The notes: generated from the letters alone by a model not told the origin. A stretch of 37,142 bases of DNA from Mesolinea sp964536465 (GCA_964536465.1 CAZHXQ010000008.1:1-37142), one strand, 5' to 3'. Numbered from the stretch's first letter, positions 25,175 through 34,005 are shown. Translations and numbers: made by a program.

Positions 25175-26294
25175 CCTTTAACTTGTCAAAGAAACTGCGT
25201 TCCTGGATTTTGATGTCCGTGCCCATGGTTTTGCCCAGCTCAGTCAATAAGGTTTCCTGTTGCTTGTCCAAATTGGTGGGAATCTGCACATTGACCGTAA
25301 CCATTTGGTTGCCGCGCTCACTGCGGTTCAGGATTGGGACGCCCTTGTCTTTCAGGCGAAAGACGCGCCCGGGTTGAGTCCCGGGTGGTATACGCAAGTT
25401 CACATCACCATCGACGGTGGGAACTGTGATTTCATCGCCTAAAGCGGCCTGCGCCATGTTGATGTCGATATCGAGCAAGATGTCGTTGCCATTTCGCCGG
25501 AAAAATTTGTGAGGTGCCACATCCAGTTCAAGGTAAAAATTGCCGTTTGGGCCGCCATTGGCGCCGGGTTGTCCTTCACCAACCATGCGGATCTGGTTTC
25601 CGTCATCCACACCGGCTGGGATACTGACTTTCTTGGTGAGGGTTTTGCGTTCGAGTCCGCTACCCCGGCAATTGCGGCAGGGGTTTTCCACCAGTTTCCC
25701 GCGACCAGCACAGGTGGGACAGGTGACGACCTGGACCATTGAACCCAAGAAAGTTTGTTGAACCTGGCGGACTTCACCCTGCCCCTTACAGGTCTGGCAG
25801 GTAACCGGTTCGGTGCCGGGTTCGGCACCGCTGCCATCACAAACCGAGCAGCGCTCATTGCGGGTGATCTCCACCTCTTTCTCAGCGCCAAAGACCGCTT
25901 CCTCAAAAGTCAGTTTCAGTTTGCCAGAAATATCGGCGCCGCGTCGCGGCGCGTTTTGACGGCGGCGCATGTTAGCGGCTCCACCAAAACCACCCATCCC
26001 GCCAAAACCAAAAAGAGTCTCGAACAGGTCTGAAAGGTCCATGTTTGAATAATCGGGCATACCCTGGGTGTTGACACCTGCAAAACCGTAACGGTCATAA
26101 GCAGCACGTTTATCGATGTCGCTCAAGACGCCGTAGGCTTCGTTGATTTCTTTAAACTGATCTTCCGCGTCGGGGGAATTGTTCACATCGGGGTGAAATT
26201 GGCGCGCAAGATCGCGGAAGGCCTTTTTAATCTCATCCTGACTGGCGCTGCGGGAAATCCCCAGAACTTCATAGTAGTCTCTTTTATCTGCCAT
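25158..26294 (-). CDS. dnaJ: Chaperone protein DnaJ
   Basis: A 378-residue type I J-protein that delivers unfolded clients to DnaK and stimulates its ATPase. J domain with HPD (about residues 5-70), Gly/Phe-rich stretch GFGGMGGFGG, a zinc domain of four CxxCxGxG repeats (CSVCDGSG, CQTCKGQG, CPTCAGRG, CRNCRGSG), and a C-terminal beta domain. I use the ATG at 26294 (MADKRDYYEVLG); an ATG nine codons upstream adds a non-homologous tail. It is fourth in hrcA-grpE-dnaK-dnaJ-prmA; the 86 bases before it contain an 11-bp stem-loop. Confidence 0.95.
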   Translation of the reverse strand: MADKRDYYEVLGISRSASQDEIKKAFRDLARQFHPDVNNSPDAEDQFKEINEAYGVLSDIDKRAAYDRYGFAGVNTQGMPDYSNMDLSDLFETLFGFGGMGGFGGAANMRRRQNAPRRGADISGKLKLTFEEAVFGAEKEVEITRNERCSVCDGSGAEPGTEPVTCQTCKGQGEVRQVQQTFLGSMVQVVTCPTCAGRGKLVENPCRNCRGSGLERKTLTKKVSIPAGVDDGNQIRMVGEGQPGANGGPNGNFYLELDVAPHKFFRRNGNDILLDIDINMAQAALGDEITVPTVDGDVNLRIPPGTQPGRVFRLKDKGVPILNRSERGNQMVTVNVQIPTNLDKQQETLLTELGKTMGTDIKIQERSFFDKLKDAFSG

Positions 26295-26320
26295 ACACTT
26301 CTTCTCGATTATTTCACACA

Positions 26321-26356
26321 AACACCTGGCGTTACTTCAGTTTACCGCCAGGTGTT
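26321..26356 (-). promoter_or_regulatory. Intercistronic stem-loop between dnaK and dnaJ
   Basis: A perfect 11-bp stem AACACCTGGCG (26321-26331)/CGCCAGGTGTT (26346-26356) with a 14-base loop. On the minus strand it is followed by TGTGTGAAAT, a weak U-run. It lies 27 bases before dnaJ and may reduce dnaJ relative to dnaK or protect the dnaK 3' end. Confidence 0.7.
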
Positions 26357-26380
26357 CTAATTCTACCGGATTTTCCGGAG

Positions 26381-28285
26381 TTACTCCGCGCTGGTAAATT
26401 CACCTTCGACAACGTCAGGGTCCTGCGGTGACGAACCTGCTTCTTCAACGGAAGGTTCATCTTCTTCCTGCGTTTCTGGCTGCTCGGAGTAGGCTGCCTG
26501 CCCAACTTCCTGGAGAACCTTCATCAGCTCTTCAACAGCATGGTTGATAAGGCTGGTGTCTTCCTGATCTCTAACCGCTCGGACCTTCGCGGCCGCATCG
26601 TCAACTTTGGTTTTGGCCTCGGCTGGCACCTTTTCGCCCAGATCCTTGAGCGTCTTTTCTGCTGTATAAACGGCGTTGTCAGCGGTATTGCGGGCTTCGA
26701 TCAACTCACGGTGCTTCTGGTCATCTTCGGCGTGAATTTCAGCGTCCCTGCGCATCTGTTCAACCTCTTCGTCACTGAGACCGGAGGATGCCGTGATGGT
26801 GATGTTTTGCTGGCGATTGGTGGCCTTGTCTTTGGCGGTCACTTCCAGGATCCCGTTGGCATTGATGTCAAAAATCACCTCGATCTGGGGGATTCCCCGC
26901 GGAGCGGCGGGAATGCCGTCCAGGGTGAACTTGCCCAGAGATTTGTTGTCCATCGCCATGCTGCGTTCACCCTGCAAAACATGGATCTCCACCTGGGTTT
27001 GGCTGTCGGAAGCGGTACTGAAAACCTGGCTCTCACGGGTTGGGATGGTTGTGTTTCGTTTGATCAGCGGGGTTGACACCCCACCAAGAGTTTCAATGGA
27101 GAGTGTTAATGGCGTCACGTCGAGCAGAAGCACGTCTTTTACCTCGCCGCCCAATACTCCAGCCTGAATTGCAGCGCCGATGGCAACTACCTCATCGGGG
27201 TTGACACCCTTATGAGGTTCCTTGTCAAAAAACTGACGGACAGCTTCCTGAACAGCCGGCATGCGGGTCATCCCGCCCACCATGACCACCTCGTCGATTT
27301 CAGAAACCTTCAGCCCGGCATCATTCAGGGCTTGCTGAACTGGTTTGAGCGACCTCTGCACAAGATCTCCGGTCAACTGCTCGAGCTTGGAACGGGTCAG
27401 GGTGATGACCAGGTGTTTAGGCCCGGATGCGTCAGCGGTGATATAGGGCAGGTTGATCTCTGACTGCATGGTGCTGGAGAGCTCAATTTTGGCCTTTTCT
27501 GTGGCTTCCTTGAGGCGTTGGAGGGCCTGGCGGTCTTCGCGCAGGTTGATGCCGTTTTCTTTCTTGAATTCATCAGCCAGCCAGTCGATAATGCGCTGGT
27601 CAAAGTCATCGCCACCGAGGAAGGTGTCGCCAGAGGTCGACTTGACCTGGAAGACGCCGTCGCCAACTTCAAGGACAGAGATATCAAAGGTCCCGCCGCC
27701 AAGGTCATAAACTGCAATAATTTCACTTCGGTCTTTTTTATCGAGGCCATAAGCCAGGGATGAGGCGGTTGGTTCGTTGATGATGCGTAAGACTTCCAGC
27801 CCCGCGATCTTGCCAGCGTCTTTGGTGGCGTTGCGCTGCGCGTCATTAAAATAGGCGGGAACGGTGATCACAGCCTGGGTGACAGGCTCACCTAAATAAG
27901 CTTCGGCGTCGCGCTTGATCTTGCCCAGAATCATGGCTGAGATCTCCGGCGCGGTGTAATCTTTATTGTCTAAAATGACTCGCAGGTCTCCGTTGGGAGC
28001 AGTGCTGATTTTGTAGGGCACCAGGCTGAGTGACCGTTGGACTTCGGGGTCATCGGTTCTGCGGCCCATGAAGCGCTTGATGGAGAAAATGGTGTTCTCC
28101 GGGTTGATGATGGACTGGTTTCTCGCGACACGACCAACCAGCCGTTCCCCGTTTTTATTAACTGCCACTACCGAAGGAACCAGACGCTCCCCTTCAGCAG
28201 AGGGGATCACCACTGGCTCGCCACCTATCATGACAGCAGCAGCAGAGTTGGTTGTACCCAAGTCGATACCAATAATTTTTGCCAT
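26381..28285 (-). CDS. dnaK: Chaperone protein DnaK (Hsp70)
   Basis: A 634-residue Hsp70. The nucleotide-binding domain (about 1-370) starts MAKIIGIDLGTTNS, includes VYDLGGGTFDIS and VGGMTRMPAVQ; the linker VLLLDVTPLTLSIE, substrate-binding domain (with ENTIF and PRGIPQIEV) and lid follow, ending in an acidic Glu-rich tail. It lies 9 bases after grpE and is transcribed from the CIRCE-controlled promoter upstream of hrcA. Confidence 0.97.
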   Translation of the reverse strand: MAKIIGIDLGTTNSAAAVMIGGEPVVIPSAEGERLVPSVVAVNKNGERLVGRVARNQSIINPENTIFSIKRFMGRRTDDPEVQRSLSLVPYKISTAPNGDLRVILDNKDYTAPEISAMILGKIKRDAEAYLGEPVTQAVITVPAYFNDAQRNATKDAGKIAGLEVLRIINEPTASSLAYGLDKKDRSEIIAVYDLGGGTFDISVLEVGDGVFQVKSTSGDTFLGGDDFDQRIIDWLADEFKKENGINLREDRQALQRLKEATEKAKIELSSTMQSEINLPYITADASGPKHLVITLTRSKLEQLTGDLVQRSLKPVQQALNDAGLKVSEIDEVVMVGGMTRMPAVQEAVRQFFDKEPHKGVNPDEVVAIGAAIQAGVLGGEVKDVLLLDVTPLTLSIETLGGVSTPLIKRNTTIPTRESQVFSTASDSQTQVEIHVLQGERSMAMDNKSLGKFTLDGIPAAPRGIPQIEVIFDINANGILEVTAKDKATNRQQNITITASSGLSDEEVEQMRRDAEIHAEDDQKHRELIEARNTADNAVYTAEKTLKDLGEKVPAEAKTKVDDAAAKVRAVRDQEDTSLINHAVEELMKVLQEVGQAAYSEQPETQEEDEPSVEEAGSSPQDPDVVEGEFTSAE

Positions 28286-28294
28286 AGTGTGCTC

Positions 28295-28819
28295 CTATTT
28301 AGCTACCCGAACGAGGGCAGGTCTGATAACGCGATCTTTGAGTTGGTATCCGGTTTGCAGGACTTCGATGATCTCTCCGTCACTGAAACGGTCATTTTCT
28401 TCGTGAGTGACCGCCTCCTGATTGATCGGGTCAAACAGGTCGCCAGGTTTAAGGTCTATGGGGGTAACGTCTTGGGATTCGAGCGTGTTCAATAATTTCT
28501 TCCGAATCAGGTCGATGCCCATAATCCAGTTGGCACAATCCGGGTCTGCGGGCGGATGGTTGAGCGCACGCTCGAGGTCATCCACCACAGGCAAGAAAAA
28601 TTTAACATGCTCTGCCAGCAGACGATCAGCCATGGCGGCGTTTTCGAGGTCGATGCGGCGTTTAAAGTTGGCAAAACTGGCGCGTTCGCGTTGGAGACAA
28701 TCCAGATATTCTGCGGCTTCTATGCGGGCGACTTCCAGCGGGTCGAGGGGGTCACTGCCGTCTTGAAACCTTTTTTCGTTTTCCTGGTTTATGTTGGTGC
28801 TGTTATCATTTTCAGTCAT
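28295..28819 (-). CDS. grpE: GrpE nucleotide exchange factor
   Basis: A 174-residue co-chaperone that releases ADP from DnaK. The N-terminal coiled-coil region (about 30-70) is followed by the GrpE core with DNLERALNHPP-like LPVVDDLERALNHPP (about 75-89), a typical dimer-interface motif, then the beta domain (GDLFDPINQEAV). Lies 9 bases before dnaK and 26 bases after hrcA. Confidence 0.94.
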   Translation of the reverse strand: MTENDNSTNINQENEKRFQDGSDPLDPLEVARIEAAEYLDCLQRERASFANFKRRIDLENAAMADRLLAEHVKFFLPVVDDLERALNHPPADPDCANWIMGIDLIRKKLLNTLESQDVTPIDLKPGDLFDPINQEAVTHEENDRFSDGEIIEVLQTGYQLKDRVIRPALVRVAK

Positions 28820-28845
28820 ATTTCCTCTACAAAATGCTTATATTT

Positions 28846-29880
28846 TCAATTAATTAAGTTTTCAGAAACCAACCCGGACATCAGTTCGGCCACGAAGCGC
28901 ACGGTGCTGATTGTCTGGCTGTAGGGCATGCGCATGGGGCCGAGAATGCCGAGTGCGCCAGAGAGCTGATCGGCTACGCCGTATCGGGTCAAAATAACCG
29001 AGCAGTTTTGGAGTTCCTGCCAGATGTTTTCGCCACCGATCACCACCTGCACGCCACCTATCTCTTCGGTCAAAATGGTGCGGGAGATCAGGTCGTCAAG
29101 CATGGGGCGCTCTTCCAATAAACGCAGAGGCGAATTATCCTGCCGGTAATCAAAAAATTCAGGCTCCGCCAGTATGTTTGTGAGCCCATCCAGGTAGAGC
29201 TCGCCGGTGACCAGCTTGCTGGCCAGACTGAGCTGCTCGATAACGGCCCCAATGACCCGATTTACGAGCGCATCCTGGGTGGAGGACAGGTTTTTGATCT
29301 GGTCAAGGGTGGCATTCTGGCAGAGATGATTGATCTGGGCGGCAATTTGAGAGAGCTGCTCCTGGGTGCGGATAGTGTCCAGCGAAAGAATATGCTGCTG
29401 GATCTCTCCGCCGATCAAAACCAGAACCATCAACACCTGTGAGGCGCGAGTGGCGATCAGCTCGAGGTGCTTGAAAGCAACCTTTTGGCTGTGCGGCGCG
29501 GTCACGATCGAGATTGCCTGAGATTGATTGGCGAGCACGGAGGCCGCCAATGGCAGCCAGTATTCCAGCCCTTTGCGGGACTGGTAAAACTGGTGGGCAA
29601 TGGTGTTGCGCGTAGCCGAAGGAAGCGCGGCATGCTGGACCAGATTGCTCACAAAAAAGCGATAGCCTTCTTCGGTTGGCACGCGGCCAGCTGAGGTATG
29701 CGGCTGGCGCAAAAAGCCCAGCTCGGTCAAGGTGTTCATCTCGTTGCGTACAGTGGCCGAGCTGATTTTCAAGTTGTATTCGTTTATCAGGGTTTTTGAG
29801 GCAACCGGCTGAGCCGTGCGGGTGTGTTCGTGCACAATCAGGGATAGAATGATTTTTTGGCGGTCGCTTAGTTCGTTCAT
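28846..29880 (-). CDS. hrcA: Heat-inducible transcription repressor HrcA
   Basis: A 344-residue CIRCE-binding repressor of heat-shock genes. The winged-helix domain occupies about 1-75 (TAQPVASKTLINEYNLKISSATVRNEMNTL, then GRVPTEEGYRFFV); the rest is the HrcA inducer-binding and dimerisation region ending GALGILGPMRMPYSQTI. First gene of the hrcA-grpE-dnaK-dnaJ-prmA operon. The CIRCE lies 12 bases before the ATG, so binding blocks both transcription and translation initiation. The ATG at 29880 has a weak GAAG ribosome-binding site in the space between. Confidence 0.95.
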   Translation of the reverse strand: MNELSDRQKIILSLIVHEHTRTAQPVASKTLINEYNLKISSATVRNEMNTLTELGFLRQPHTSAGRVPTEEGYRFFVSNLVQHAALPSATRNTIAHQFYQSRKGLEYWLPLAASVLANQSQAISIVTAPHSQKVAFKHLELIATRASQVLMVLVLIGGEIQQHILSLDTIRTQEQLSQIAAQINHLCQNATLDQIKNLSSTQDALVNRVIGAVIEQLSLASKLVTGELYLDGLTNILAEPEFFDYRQDNSPLRLLEERPMLDDLISRTILTEEIGGVQVVIGGENIWQELQNCSVILTRYGVADQLSGALGILGPMRMPYSQTISTVRFVAELMSGLVSENLIN

Positions 29881-29892
29881 GTTTCTTCATGA

Positions 29893-29919
29893 TTAGCACT
29901 CTCTATATGAGAGTGCTAA
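29893..29919 (-). promoter_or_regulatory. CIRCE operator (HrcA binding site)
   Basis: TTAGCACTC, nine bases, GAGTGCTAA: a perfect match to the CIRCE consensus in half-sites and spacing. It follows the hrcA transcription start and precedes the hrcA ATG by 12 bases. Confidence 0.97.
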
Positions 29920-29932
29920 ATTTTGTAATTTA

Positions 29933-29961
29933 ATGTTACCACGCGCAATTTTCCTCGTCAA
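29933..29961 (-). promoter_or_regulatory. hrcA operon promoter
   Basis: On the minus strand, TTGACG (29961-29956), 17 bases, TAACAT (29938-29933). The predicted start near 29926 puts CIRCE immediately downstream. Confidence 0.8.
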
Positions 29962-30051
29962 GAAAAGCATACCTGCTTGAGGTTAACTTTGTATTAGAAG
30001 AGCCCGACACTGGATTTCTTACGGTTTTATGGGCTCGGCAGGTAGAGGCGG

Positions 30052-31086
30052 TTACGCCTGAGATTTTCTATCCGATACTATCTGAACCACCTGACGGTCG
30101 ACCGCGCCTAAACGATATTTATACTCCTCGTCCCCACGCAGCAAGTCGACCTCGTCCAACCCTTGGTCAATTGCCCACTGAATCATTTTGGTCAGCAGCA
30201 CCCAACCAGGAGACGCCTTGGCGTAATCTGGATTCCAGCCGGAATTGTAGACCCAGAGTTTGTTGTTTTTGATGAAATTCAGGTAGGTGGCGGCCTGGGT
30301 TCCATCCAGCATCAAGCTGGCGAGGTTCAGACGCCCCGCTTTATACGCTGCTTCGGCCAGACCAATCAGGTATTTTTCCATCTGAGGGGTCAGAAATTCT
30401 GCCTTTGCTTCCTCGTTGCGCATTAGTTCAATTAACTGGCTCATTTCTTCAGGGATCGCCGCAGGGTCCTCGGCAAAAACAAGTTCCATTTCGAAGTCTC
30501 TCTCGACGTTGCGTTCTTTACGGCGCACTTCGTGGCGCTGCTTCCTCGAGAGCATTTTCAAGTAATCTTCCCAAGTGGGTGGCAGATGAATCCCCGGGGA
30601 AGCCTGCAGGACTCTCATTTCAAATGCGCGTTCTGAGAGCGAGCAGTGATTCTCGAGCAGGGCAATTGTGGGCGAACTGTTCTGGACGTTGGCCAGTTCC
30701 AGGCGCTTGACGTGGATTTGCTCATTTCTATCGACGAAATCAAGCACCTGGATCAGGAAGGTTTCCAAATCGTCATGTTTGCAAATAAAGTCGAGATAGT
30801 CACTTGCCTCAATTTGGCCGATGAAGCGCAGGGCTGGCTGCGAGTCAGATTTCGACGAAGAAAAAAGGGGGGCGACGCCCGCCAGCTGTCCGTTTTCACG
30901 GGCGGTGATGATCTGGAGCGTTGATGTCTCTCGCGGCCATTCGCCACCACCCAGGGTCTGCCACCAGTTGAACAGGTACCACGACTCCAAGAATGGATAG
31001 GGTCGAAAACTGCGGTCTAGCAGCTCGTCCCATTCCTGGTGGATGGCGTCCCATTCGTCTAGGCTGGTCAGGAGGGTCATTTGCAT
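30052..31086 (-). CDS. CelD/BcsL-type GNAT acetyltransferase
   Basis: A 344-residue protein of the GNAT family often called CelD/BcsL or BioF2-like. The N-terminal part (about 1-150) contains PFLESWYLFNWWQTLGGG and LFSSSKS; the C-terminal GNAT-like domain ends in the signature DLLRGDEEYKYRLGA (about 318-332), typical for this family, whose members include FemAB-like acyl and aminoacyl transferases. Acceptor unknown. I use the ATG at 31086 because a consensus TATAAT (minus 31098-31093) ends 6 bases before it, giving a leaderless message; upstream in-frame codons lie inside the divergent promoter. Divergent from the 763-residue membrane protein. Confidence 0.8.
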   Translation of the reverse strand: MQMTLLTSLDEWDAIHQEWDELLDRSFRPYPFLESWYLFNWWQTLGGGEWPRETSTLQIITARENGQLAGVAPLFSSSKSDSQPALRFIGQIEASDYLDFICKHDDLETFLIQVLDFVDRNEQIHVKRLELANVQNSSPTIALLENHCSLSERAFEMRVLQASPGIHLPPTWEDYLKMLSRKQRHEVRRKERNVERDFEMELVFAEDPAAIPEEMSQLIELMRNEEAKAEFLTPQMEKYLIGLAEAAYKAGRLNLASLMLDGTQAATYLNFIKNNKLWVYNSGWNPDYAKASPGWVLLTKMIQWAIDQGLDEVDLLRGDEEYKYRLGAVDRQVVQIVSDRKSQA

Positions 31087-31092
31087 GCCGAG

Positions 31093-31098
31093 ATTATA
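31093..31098 (-). promoter_or_regulatory. -10 box of the CelD-type gene, leaderless arrangement
   Basis: Consensus TATAAT on the minus strand, 6 bases from the ATG at 31086. A GTACAC at -35 is a poor match. Confidence 0.5.
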
Positions 31099-31102
31099 CT
31101 CT

Positions 31103-31133
31103 TTGGCACGAATTGTGTACGCTCTGATATAAG
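31103..31133 (+). promoter_or_regulatory. Candidate promoter of the 763-residue membrane protein
   Basis: TTGGCA (31103-31108), 19 bases, TATAAG (31128-31133). The gene also has AAGG (31155-31158) six bases before its ATG, unlike its divergent neighbour. Confidence 0.4.
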
Positions 31134-31164
31134 CATTGTTGCATTTAAGAGATGAAGGTAGCCT

Positions 31165-33456
31165 ATGAAATATGATTTGACCATTTACCAATCTCAAGAC
31201 CGGCGCGTCTTGCTGCTGGGATTCCCCAGCCCCAAGCAGAAGACCAGGGGGCGGGAGGCTGATCAGCTCTTTGGATTTCTCAGCCTGAAAAGCCAGACAA
31301 CAGATGTTGACTTATTGAAAAAGGAACTGGAAAACCAGGCAAATCTCTTTTTCAGGACCAGCGGCTCGGTTACCAAGGCCATGCGGGTTTTCGTGAACGG
31401 TATCAACCGATACTTCTTAGAACAAAACCACCATTTCGATCAGCCGGAATCCTGGCAGACTGCCAGCCTGGTGCTGAGTGTGATTCATTATGACACCCTG
31501 TTTCTGGCACAGGTTGGAGCAGGCCAAACACAGGTCTTTTCCCACGGAAAAGTTGAATTGTTCTTTGACGAATCGCTCGATCAACGTGGTTTGGGGGTTG
31601 CCACAGTAACCAACCCGCGCTATTTTCAATCATCGCTCACCGGCACTGAAACAATAGTCTTTGGCAGATACACAGCTGATGCGCTGGAGTCGGATGAGAT
31701 TGCCCTGCTGATTGGAGAGCTAAAACTTCGGGCTGAAGAAAATCAACCTCTGGGCATTGTGGTGGTGAGCAGTGGCTCGGGTCAGATAAAAGCTGCTGAC
31801 CTGGATGAATTTGATTTTGCGGCGCTCTTGCCTGAGGCTATGGCTGACTCAGCCGCTGCGATCGAGGATGCCTGGCAGGAGCCGCAGCTGACATCCAAGA
31901 TTGTGGTCGACGACGAAGATGCAGTCTCCGCTGAGTTATCTCTGGCGGAAGACTTATTCGGTCAGGCTGTGCTCTACCAGGACGATGACCGCCAGGAAGA
32001 ATCTCGCCAAGCCGACTATCCTCAAACACCCACCCAAACACCAGTACCGGACGAAGAACCCGAAGCAACCATGATTGAATCAGTGCCAGTAGAGCTTCCT
32101 CAAAAATCGGACCTTGAGAAACCGGATCTCGACCTTCTTAAAGAAAAAGCTCTGCAGGGCGTCGCGACCGGGGCTGGTTGGCTGCGGAATATCGAAGAAA
32201 AGACGGAATCAATTGAGGCTGCCGGGAAAACAACAGAAGAAGGTCAGCAAAACAGCGGGATCAAAGAGCTTTCATTGATGACCAAAGTCCTGATTGCCAT
32301 TCTGGTGCCGTTGGTGATCGTTTTTGGGGCTGCTATGGTTTACTTCAATCGCGGGGAAGACCACGAATACGCTTATTACCTGGCGCAAGCGCAGGCATCG
32401 GCCAACAACGCCGCTCTGATGCAGACCAGTGAGCTGCAGCGGGAAGTCTGGGAGCAAACCCTTATGTGGCTGGACCAGGCTGCGACCTACGGGAATTCAG
32501 CCGAAGTGCGGTCACTGAGAACGCGAGCTCAGATAGCCCTGGACGATCTGGACGGTGCCAGAAGGCTGCAGTACGTTCCTGCTTTCGCGTCAACGCTTTA
32601 CCCAAAACTGGATATCGCCGCGGTTGTTTCTTTGAACAATGATCTTTATGTGCTGGACCGTGCCAGCGGGTCGGTGAAGTATCTGCGTCTCCATACCACC
32701 GGTTACGAGATGGATGACCAATTTGTGTGCCAGGCCGGTACCTATGGTGGCATCCAGGTTGGAGAGTTGGTCGATATGATCAGCATCCCGCTTAATAACC
32801 CTGCCAAAGCTCCGGTGATGGCGATCGATTCCAATGGAAATCTGATCTACTGCTCACCGGGAGCCAGCCCGAGCGCCGCGCATCTGCCAACCCCCGAGAC
32901 TGGTTGGGTTGAGTTGAAGAAGATAGTTTTCGATAGCAACCGGCTTTACGTGCTCGACCCAGGCAATCAAGCTCTCTGGGTTTACCGAGGGTTTACGGCC
33001 AATTTCAGTAACACGCCCGGGGCTTACTTTGATGAAGAGATTATCGACCTGTCCACTGCCATCGATCTGGAAGCCGAAGGGGAGGAGTTATTCCTCTTGC
33101 ATGCCGATGGGCATAGTTCGCATTGCTTCGCCTCGTTTGTGACCGGTATGGTTTCGTGCGATGATCCTTACCCTTATCTGGACGCAGGTACCAGTGGCGC
33201 AAATGTTGATTTCAGCACCTTGAAATTTGAACAACTTGCCTATTCACCACCACCGGACCCCTCCATTTACTATCTTGAAGCTGGAAGAGCTGAGATTTAC
33301 CAGTTCAGCCTGCGCCTGAACCTGAATAAAGTTCTGCGATCGTGGCTAAACGATGCCGCTCTGCCTGAAGGAAAAGTCAGCGCTTTTTATGTCAGTCAGG
33401 ACCGACGCGTATTTATGGCTTTTGGCAATCAGCTTTTTTACGCGGTATTACCGTAG
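31165..33456 (+). CDS. Membrane protein: degenerate PP2C-like domain plus external beta-propeller-like domain
   Basis: A 763-residue protein I cannot assign to a named family. Residues about 1-215 resemble a PP2C phosphatase fold: AMRVFVNGINRYF, TASLVLSVIHYDTLFLAQVGAGQTQVFSHGKV and a final catalytic-like strand, but the metal-binding Asp of the usual GDSR position is replaced (GAGQ near residue 117) and the N-terminal DG motif is missing, so it should be inactive. A low-complexity acidic/Gln-rich linker (about 235-360) leads to one membrane helix (about 370-393). The C-terminal 370 residues are predicted outside, with repeats such as LYVLDRASGSVKYLR, NLIYCSPG and LYVLDPGNQALWVYRG spaced like propeller blades. 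AAGG six bases before the ATG at 31165 supports this start. Inference from residue patterns only. Confidence 0.75.
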   Translation: MKYDLTIYQSQDRRVLLLGFPSPKQKTRGREADQLFGFLSLKSQTTDVDLLKKELENQANLFFRTSGSVTKAMRVFVNGINRYFLEQNHHFDQPESWQTASLVLSVIHYDTLFLAQVGAGQTQVFSHGKVELFFDESLDQRGLGVATVTNPRYFQSSLTGTETIVFGRYTADALESDEIALLIGELKLRAEENQPLGIVVVSSGSGQIKAADLDEFDFAALLPEAMADSAAAIEDAWQEPQLTSKIVVDDEDAVSAELSLAEDLFGQAVLYQDDDRQEESRQADYPQTPTQTPVPDEEPEATMIESVPVELPQKSDLEKPDLDLLKEKALQGVATGAGWLRNIEEKTESIEAAGKTTEEGQQNSGIKELSLMTKVLIAILVPLVIVFGAAMVYFNRGEDHEYAYYLAQAQASANNAALMQTSELQREVWEQTLMWLDQAATYGNSAEVRSLRTRAQIALDDLDGARRLQYVPAFASTLYPKLDIAAVVSLNNDLYVLDRASGSVKYLRLHTTGYEMDDQFVCQAGTYGGIQVGELVDMISIPLNNPAKAPVMAIDSNGNLIYCSPGASPSAAHLPTPETGWVELKKIVFDSNRLYVLDPGNQALWVYRGFTANFSNTPGAYFDEEIIDLSTAIDLEAEGEELFLLHADGHSSHCFASFVTGMVSCDDPYPYLDAGTSGANVDFSTLKFEQLAYSPPPDPSIYYLEAGRAEIYQFSLRLNLNKVLRSWLNDAALPEGKVSAFYVSQDRRVFMAFGNQLFYAVLP

Positions 33457-33584
33457 GCAGAGCTCACTCAAAGCCTAAAGTAACCTGGCTTGCTGGATCA
33501 CCTTCTGGATTCCCTTTTCTGCGTTGCTTGCAGGTGCGGGTGTGGCCGGTGGCCAAATTTGAATAAAAGCCTAACCCGATAAGG

Positions 33585-33590
33585 TACAAT
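33585..33590 (+). promoter_or_regulatory. Candidate -10 box, leaderless arrangement
   Basis: TACAAT ends 7 bases before the ATG at 33598; no clear -35 and no Shine-Dalgarno. Confidence 0.35.
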
Positions 33591-33597
33591 TTACTCT

Positions 33598-34005
33598 ATG
33601 AAACTCAACCGGATGCTTGATTTTAGAGGCACTAAATATGCCTTCCTGATCCTGGCTATGATCCTGAATATCGCCTGGGCGCTGATATTCTTCAGTCTGG
33701 TGGATTCACTGCTGCTGCGCTATGGTGAGGTCATGCAGGGGGTCGATACTACCCTTATGCTGGGCATTTTCTTAGGGTCACTGACGATCGGCTTTTTGAT
33801 TACACTGTTGGCAAAAGACCGCCGCGGCACCACCTACGGGATCTACGGCGGGATCGCGGGACTGGTGGTGACCGTCTTGCTGACCTGGAAATCGGGCCTG
33901 CTGGCGGCCCTGGTTGGTTTTATGGCCATCTTTGGTGGCATCAACGGGGGCACCTTGGGTGAAATGTATCAACAGGTGCAACGCAAGAAAAACCACAGGC
34001 AATAA
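33598..34005 (+). CDS. Small membrane protein of unknown function
   Basis: A 135-residue protein with four hydrophobic segments (about 15-37, 50-72, 80-98 and 99-117) and a positively charged C-terminus (QQVQRKKNHRQ). I do not recognise a family. No ribosome-binding site is visible but TACAAT lies 7 bases upstream. It is followed by murE on the opposite strand with 40 bases between. Possibly part of the same unit as the preceding membrane protein, although 141 bases separate them. Confidence 0.7.
   Translation: MKLNRMLDFRGTKYAFLILAMILNIAWALIFFSLVDSLLLRYGEVMQGVDTTLMLGIFLGSLTIGFLITLLAKDRRGTTYGIYGGIAGLVVTVLLTWKSGLLAALVGFMAIFGGINGGTLGEMYQQVQRKKNHRQ

Noticed and set aside
26540..27076. A 178-codon open frame opposite dnaK
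   Set aside because: Shadow of dnaK codon bias; no family or initiation signals.
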